From Armatimonadota bacterium (GTDB taxonomy: Bacteria; Armatimonadota; Armatimonadia; Armatimonadales; Armatimonadaceae), in contig JAURHZ010000077.1 of NCBI GenBank assembly GCA_030833025.1, forward strand, positions 1-9,336: a DNA stretch of 9,336 bases, written 5' to 3'. This document shows, piece by piece, positions 6,665-9,336 of the stretch. Under the pieces are notes generated by a model that saw nothing but the letters and a program-made list of their open reading frames with translations, ran no database searches and was not told the origin of the DNA. Position 1 is the first letter of the stretch. Every line of letters begins with the position of its first letter. The position numbers and the translations under genes are program-made.

Positions 6665-7411
6665 ATGTCATCAACGCATCACCCCGCAGCGGTCAAATCA
6701 CTTGGCTGCGTGCTCAAAGTCATCGTCTGTTTGCTTCTAATGGCTGCCCCGTGCCATGCACAGCAGTTTCAAATACGTTATTCATTCACCGGGCTCCCCG
6801 GAAATCAGAGCTCAACCCTGCCTCTCGCCGATAGCGTTCCGAATCTCCTGACTGTCTCCGGAATCACCCGCGGCAGTGGCATCACAACCGTCGCCGGAAG
6901 CGGCGGGATGGCCGCTGGTTCCTGGACAACCACATCATTTGATCCAAATGACTACTTCACTCTCAACCTGTCATCCGCATTTGGTTACCGCGTCCGCGTT
7001 GATTCCATCAGCTTTGCGGAACGCAGAAGCCTCACCGGTCCCGGTGGACTCGAGCTGCGCACCAGCGTAGACACCTTTGGCCAAGGAATATACAGCGCAA
7101 CGCTCCCGGATGATGCCAAGGTCCGACGGCACGATGTACAAACCGGCGGCATCTGGGCCGATGAGACCGTGCCCCTCGAGGTCCGCTTTTATGGGTATCA
7201 GGCTGAAGCTTCCGGCGGTACATGGAGGCTTGGCGGAAGCACTACCGCAGCAGATAATCCAAATGGCCTTAGCACCGACCTTCTCATCAGTGGCTGGATG
7301 GAACCCAGTGCGACGGTCGCCCCCGAGCCGGCAAGCATCGGGTTGATCCTTGGAGTTCTGCCAGCGATTGGATGCGCATGCCTCTGGAGAAATAAAATGA
7401 GACATGTGTGA
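6665..7411 (+). CDS. PEP-CTERM sorting domain-containing exported protein
   Basis: A 248-residue secreted protein of unknown function. The N-terminus is a signal peptide with a hydrophobic core at about 13-29 and likely cleavage after A32 (APCHA, then QQF). The C-terminus is a PEP-CTERM signal: P220-E221-P222, a hydrophobic helix about 224-241, then a basic tail with R242, K244 and R246. Exosortase systems recognise this signal and release such proteins to the cell surface or exopolysaccharide. The middle (about 35-215) is rich in Ser, Thr and Gly and contains a stretch, SISFAERRSLTGPGGLELR (114-132), of a kind frequent in PEP-CTERM beta-sandwich proteins. The ATG is supported by GGAGG at 6652-6656, 8 bases upstream. 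No exosortase or EPS gene lies in the window. It appears monocistronic. Confidence 0.85.
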   Translation: MSSTHHPAAVKSLGCVLKVIVCLLLMAAPCHAQQFQIRYSFTGLPGNQSSTLPLADSVPNLLTVSGITRGSGITTVAGSGGMAAGSWTTTSFDPNDYFTLNLSSAFGYRVRVDSISFAERRSLTGPGGLELRTSVDTFGQGIYSATLPDDAKVRRHDVQTGGIWADETVPLEVRFYGYQAEASGGTWRLGGSTTAADNPNGLSTDLLISGWMEPSATVAPEPASIGLILGVLPAIGCACLWRNKMRHV

Positions 7412-7438
7412 GACGTATTAATGTCCGAAAATCTCACA
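7407..7438 (+). other. Hairpin overlapping the PEP-CTERM stop codon
   Basis: TGTGAGA (7407-7413, containing the TGA stop) is complementary to TCTCACA (7432-7438). No T-run follows, so this is at best a 3'-end stabilising hairpin or a weak terminator. It is the only candidate transcript end before the promoter-like sequence at 7458. Confidence 0.3.
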
Positions 7439-7457
7439 AGTCTACGTTTGAAGTAGT

Positions 7458-7486
7458 TTGAAACCGATGAAAGCGTCCACTAGAGT
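7458..7486 (+). promoter_or_regulatory. Sigma-70-type promoter candidate for the structured RNA/leader
   Basis: TTGAAA (7458-7463) and TAGAGT (7481-7486) are separated by exactly 17 bases, matching the consensus at 5 of 6 and 4 of 6 positions. Transcription would begin near 7493, placing a 136-base structured, terminator-ended segment before the DUF3445 gene. Confidence 0.5.
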
Positions 7487-7492
7487 GTAAAT

Positions 7493-7628
7493 TGTGGCGC
7501 AGGAATTGATAATGGTTGCAATCTCTGGCAGAGGACATTGAACAGGGGCCGCGGTAATATGAACACATCGATGGTTGAAAAACCCGATGATTACTGCGGC
7601 CGCTGAACAGCGGGCGCTTTTTGTTTTT
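7493..7628 (+). ncRNA. Putative structured leader or small RNA with alternative terminator pairing
   Basis: The segment from the predicted transcription start to the terminator T-run can form a long hairpin. 7547-7558 pairs with 7590-7601 (12 pairs, one G-U); then, after a 7-base bulge, CATCG (7566-7570) pairs with CGATG (7585-7589) and, after a 2-base bulge, GGTT (7573-7576) pairs with AACC (7581-7584) around a GAAA tetraloop. The base extends by three more pairs after one mismatch (7543-7545 with 7603-7605). A smaller hairpin is possible upstream: CAATCTCT (7519-7526) with AGAG (7530-7533) and ATTG (7537-7540). The large hairpin consumes the 5' arm of the following terminator, so the two folds exclude each other. 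It may be an attenuator or riboswitch-like leader, or a free-standing small RNA. I do not recognise it as a named class. Transcription and exact ends are inferred. Confidence 0.45.
7596..7628 (+). terminator. Intrinsic terminator abutting the DUF3445 start codon
   Basis: GCGGCCGCTG (7596-7605) pairs with CAGCGGGCGC (7608-7617), nine pairs with one G/G mismatch and a two-base AA gap, followed by TTTTTGTTTTT (7618-7628). The T-run ends at the ATG at 7629. A loop of only two bases is strained, so the top pair probably opens. Its left arm is also claimed by the upstream hairpin. Confidence 0.7.
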
Positions 7629-8519
7629 ATGGACACTACGCTTCCAGACATCCCGCGTTACCGGCCATTTCACAAAGGCATCTACACAACCACGCCAAGT
7701 CTAATCCCTCTTGGAAGCGATTTTGGCAACGGAGTCCTTGATGCCATCCCGTTACAGCTCGACAAGGGCACGGCGGCGCTTATCGCAAACAAGCACCAGA
7801 TACAGGCCTATCGGCCGCTGATCCTGATGTCCGATATCAGCGAAGCCGTCGCTGCCGCTGGAATCCAGCTGCTCTCCGATGAACGTGACATCGCACAGAC
7901 CGCAGTTGGCGATGTTTATCCTGCCACGACGCAGCTTCACGAAAGTTGGCGCGAAACGACAAGCACCCTCGAAAGTCGATTTCATGCTCTCTTACTCGCG
8001 ATTGGCGAAGACATCGCGATTGTCGAAATTGATTCAGAAGGTAATGATCGTAACGCCGTGATGTCGATTGCTGCGCCAAGCCGCTGGGCGCCGGAAGAAA
8101 AAATCGGCCGCTCGTTCGTCGCGACACATACCCCCGTCCCAAACATGGAAAAAACATTGGCTGTGGCCGCAAAGCTGCAACAAATGCTCCTCGAGCGCGG
8201 ACCGTTTGTCCGTTTCACCTGGGGGATTTCCACCACGCCTGCGCTGGACACACATCCCAGTGTCACGGAGCCGCCCTACGCCGGCGGGGATGCTTGGCTA
8301 CGTACGGAACGTCAGGTCATACGGCGTATCCCCGAACGCAACGCATTCCTGTTTACGATCCGTGTGATGGTTGAACCGCTATCCGATATACGAAAATCGG
8401 TAACGGATGCCAGTGCTCTCGCAGCCGCGCTACGCAGCATGGATGAGAAGAGTCGGATTTACAAATCTGTGTATGGCCATGTAGATGCGCTATGTGCGTA
8501 TCTCTTAAAATCCGCTTAG
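7629..8519 (+). CDS. DUF3445 / heme-dependent oxidative N-demethylase family protein
   Basis: Belongs to the DUF3445 family, whose characterised member HODM is a heme enzyme with a PAS-like fold that oxidatively demethylates dimethylamine, releasing formaldehyde. Counted from the ATG at 7629 (296 residues), the family hallmarks are IPRYRPFHKG (8-17), SRWAPEEKIGRSF...THTPVP (about 151-171) and GGDAWLRTERQVIRRIP (220-236), followed by LFTIRVMVEPL. The true substrate here is unknown and a plain amine oxidase role should not be assumed. The start is uncertain: the frame is open back to TTG 7575, with another ATG at 7587, but those extra 18 codons coincide with the hairpin and terminator, and the conserved region starts just after 7629. 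No start has a clear Shine-Dalgarno. The stop overlaps rnz by 4 bases. Confidence 0.85.
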   Translation: MDTTLPDIPRYRPFHKGIYTTTPSLIPLGSDFGNGVLDAIPLQLDKGTAALIANKHQIQAYRPLILMSDISEAVAAAGIQLLSDERDIAQTAVGDVYPATTQLHESWRETTSTLESRFHALLLAIGEDIAIVEIDSEGNDRNAVMSIAAPSRWAPEEKIGRSFVATHTPVPNMEKTLAVAAKLQQMLLERGPFVRFTWGISTTPALDTHPSVTEPPYAGGDAWLRTERQVIRRIPERNAFLFTIRVMVEPLSDIRKSVTDASALAAALRSMDEKSRIYKSVYGHVDALCAYLLKSA

Positions 8520-9336
8520 GCTGTCGGTCGCTCGATAGAGAAACGCTGGAAATCACCAGCAAGCCGGGTGTTTGGAAACACTGTCTGAGCATCCTGCAAG
8601 AGCATCTCAATGCCTATATCCGCTGGTTCTGGGTCGTACCTGCTAGAGAAATGGGTAATGATTAGCTCTTTGACGCCGGCGCTTAGAGCAACTTCCGCCG
8701 CCTCACGACTTGTTGAGTGCGCTGACTTCTCAGCCTGTACCTGTTCGCTTGCATGAAAAGTTGCTTCATGAATAAGCAAATCCGCGCCCGTGGCAAGTGC
8801 AATAACGGCATCCGATGGACGTGTATCACCCGAATAGACCGTCATTCGTCCACGCTTGGTTTCGCCCACATAGTCCGCGCCATTCACAACACGGCCATCT
8901 GGGAGCGTGACAATTTCTCCCGCCTTCAGCTGCCCAAACAATCTTCCAGGAGGCAAGCCATCCGCTTTCGCCTTCTGAATATCAAATGCTCCCGGGTTGT
9001 CCGCCTCGCGTATGCGGTACGCATAACTCTCGGTGTGATGGTCGGTCTGACACACATCCACTGTAAATCCAAGCTCTGTGAGTGACCATCCAGGAGAAAC
9101 CACATCGTTCACAATCGGATACGCCGGTCGGTTACCAGTCAATCGCAGTGTGCTGTTCAGCCATCGACCAAGGCCATCCGGGCCGTGAATCGTAACCTCG
9201 GATGCTCCACCGAGCGCGAGTCCCCGGCTGGCGAGGAGCCCAGGCAGGCCATAGAAGTGATCGCCATGGAGATGCGTTACGAAAATCCGCGTGAGCTGAC
9301 TTAGGCGTAAATGGGGCATCCGCAAGAGCTGATGCT
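8516..9336 (-). CDS. rnz: Ribonuclease Z, 5' end beyond the window
   Basis: tRNA 3'-processing endonuclease of the metallo-beta-lactamase fold, cleaving precursor tRNAs after the discriminator base. About 273 codons are visible; the frame stays open to the right edge, with HQLLRMPHLRLSQ preceding the metal motif. The family N-terminus, including the GEGTQ segment and roughly 45 residues, is missing. Visible zinc-site motifs are THLHGDH (about 9278-9258), DHHTES, YSGDTRPS, HEATF and ITHFSSRY, all intact. HSTSREAAEVA is also typical. The codons reading M-R-M near 9325 (TTG, CGG, ATG) are not the real start because homologous sequence continues upstream. The TAA at 8518-8516 overlaps the stop of the convergent DUF3445 gene, leaving no room for an intergenic terminator. 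Confidence 0.95.
   Translation of the reverse strand, partial: HQLLRMPHLRLSQLTRIFVTHLHGDHFYGLPGLLASRGLALGGASEVTIHGPDGLGRWLNSTLRLTGNRPAYPIVNDVVSPGWSLTELGFTVDVCQTDHHTESYAYRIREADNPGAFDIQKAKADGLPPGRLFGQLKAGEIVTLPDGRVVNGADYVGETKRGRMTVYSGDTRPSDAVIALATGADLLIHEATFHASEQVQAEKSAHSTSREAAEVALSAGVKELIITHFSSRYDPEPADIGIEMLLQDAQTVFPNTRLAGDFQRFSIERPTA

Noticed and set aside
6471..6740. An 89-codon plus-strand open frame containing a duplicated SVVMAT peptide
   Set aside because: The peptide duplication is only the 23-base direct repeat read in the same frame (90 bases apart). The frame overlaps the well-supported PEP-CTERM start and has no family resemblance.
7493..7628. Identification of the structured segment as 6S RNA, SRP RNA, RNase P RNA, tmRNA or a c-di-GMP or folate riboswitch
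   Set aside because: None of the short conserved sequences of these classes that I know (for example the GGAAGGAAGCAG region of SRP RNA) is present.

Overview
The window is a stretch of bacterial chromosome with six complete protein genes of recognisable family, one complete secreted-protein gene recognised only by its sorting signals, and one gene running off the right edge. The combination of a GuaB3-type IMP dehydrogenase relative beside guaA, a PEP-CTERM protein, a heme-dependent oxidative N-demethylase family protein, mixed ATG/GTG/TTG starts and moderate base composition would fit an Acidobacteriota-like (Terriglobia-like) soil bacterium. That placement is an inference from gene content only. 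Nothing points to a phage, plasmid, insertion sequence or CRISPR array.

Left part (1-3373). A non-coding stretch with operator-like inverted repeats leads into uxuA (mannonate dehydratase, hexuronate catabolism). The next gene is a small DUF1905/YdeI-like protein whose ribosome binding site overlaps the uxuA stop codon, so the two look translationally coupled. After a 257-base gap with nested inverted repeats comes a stand-alone Fic-family AMP transferase with its own inhibitory helix and a C-terminal winged helix. A strong bidirectional terminator separates it from the convergent guaA.

Middle part (3374-6664), minus strand. guaB3 and then guaA form a guanine-nucleotide cluster (IMP to XMP to GMP), but an intrinsic terminator lies between them, so guaA probably also has its own promoter. 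A gap of about 425 bases upstream of guaB3 is shared with a divergent gene. It carries a 23-base exact direct repeat in two copies 90 bases apart, each preceded by an A-rich block.

Right part (6665-9336). A PEP-CTERM exported protein is followed by a non-coding segment that appears to be a structured leader or small RNA: a promoter-like sequence, a long hairpin capped by a GAAA tetraloop, and an intrinsic terminator whose 5' arm can pair with either of two near-identical 10-base segments. The terminator U-tract runs directly into the likely ATG of the DUF3445/HODM-like gene, which looks like transcription attenuation and is the most interesting feature here. That gene converges on RNase Z (rnz), sharing 4 bases at the stop codons; the 5' end of rnz lies outside the window.
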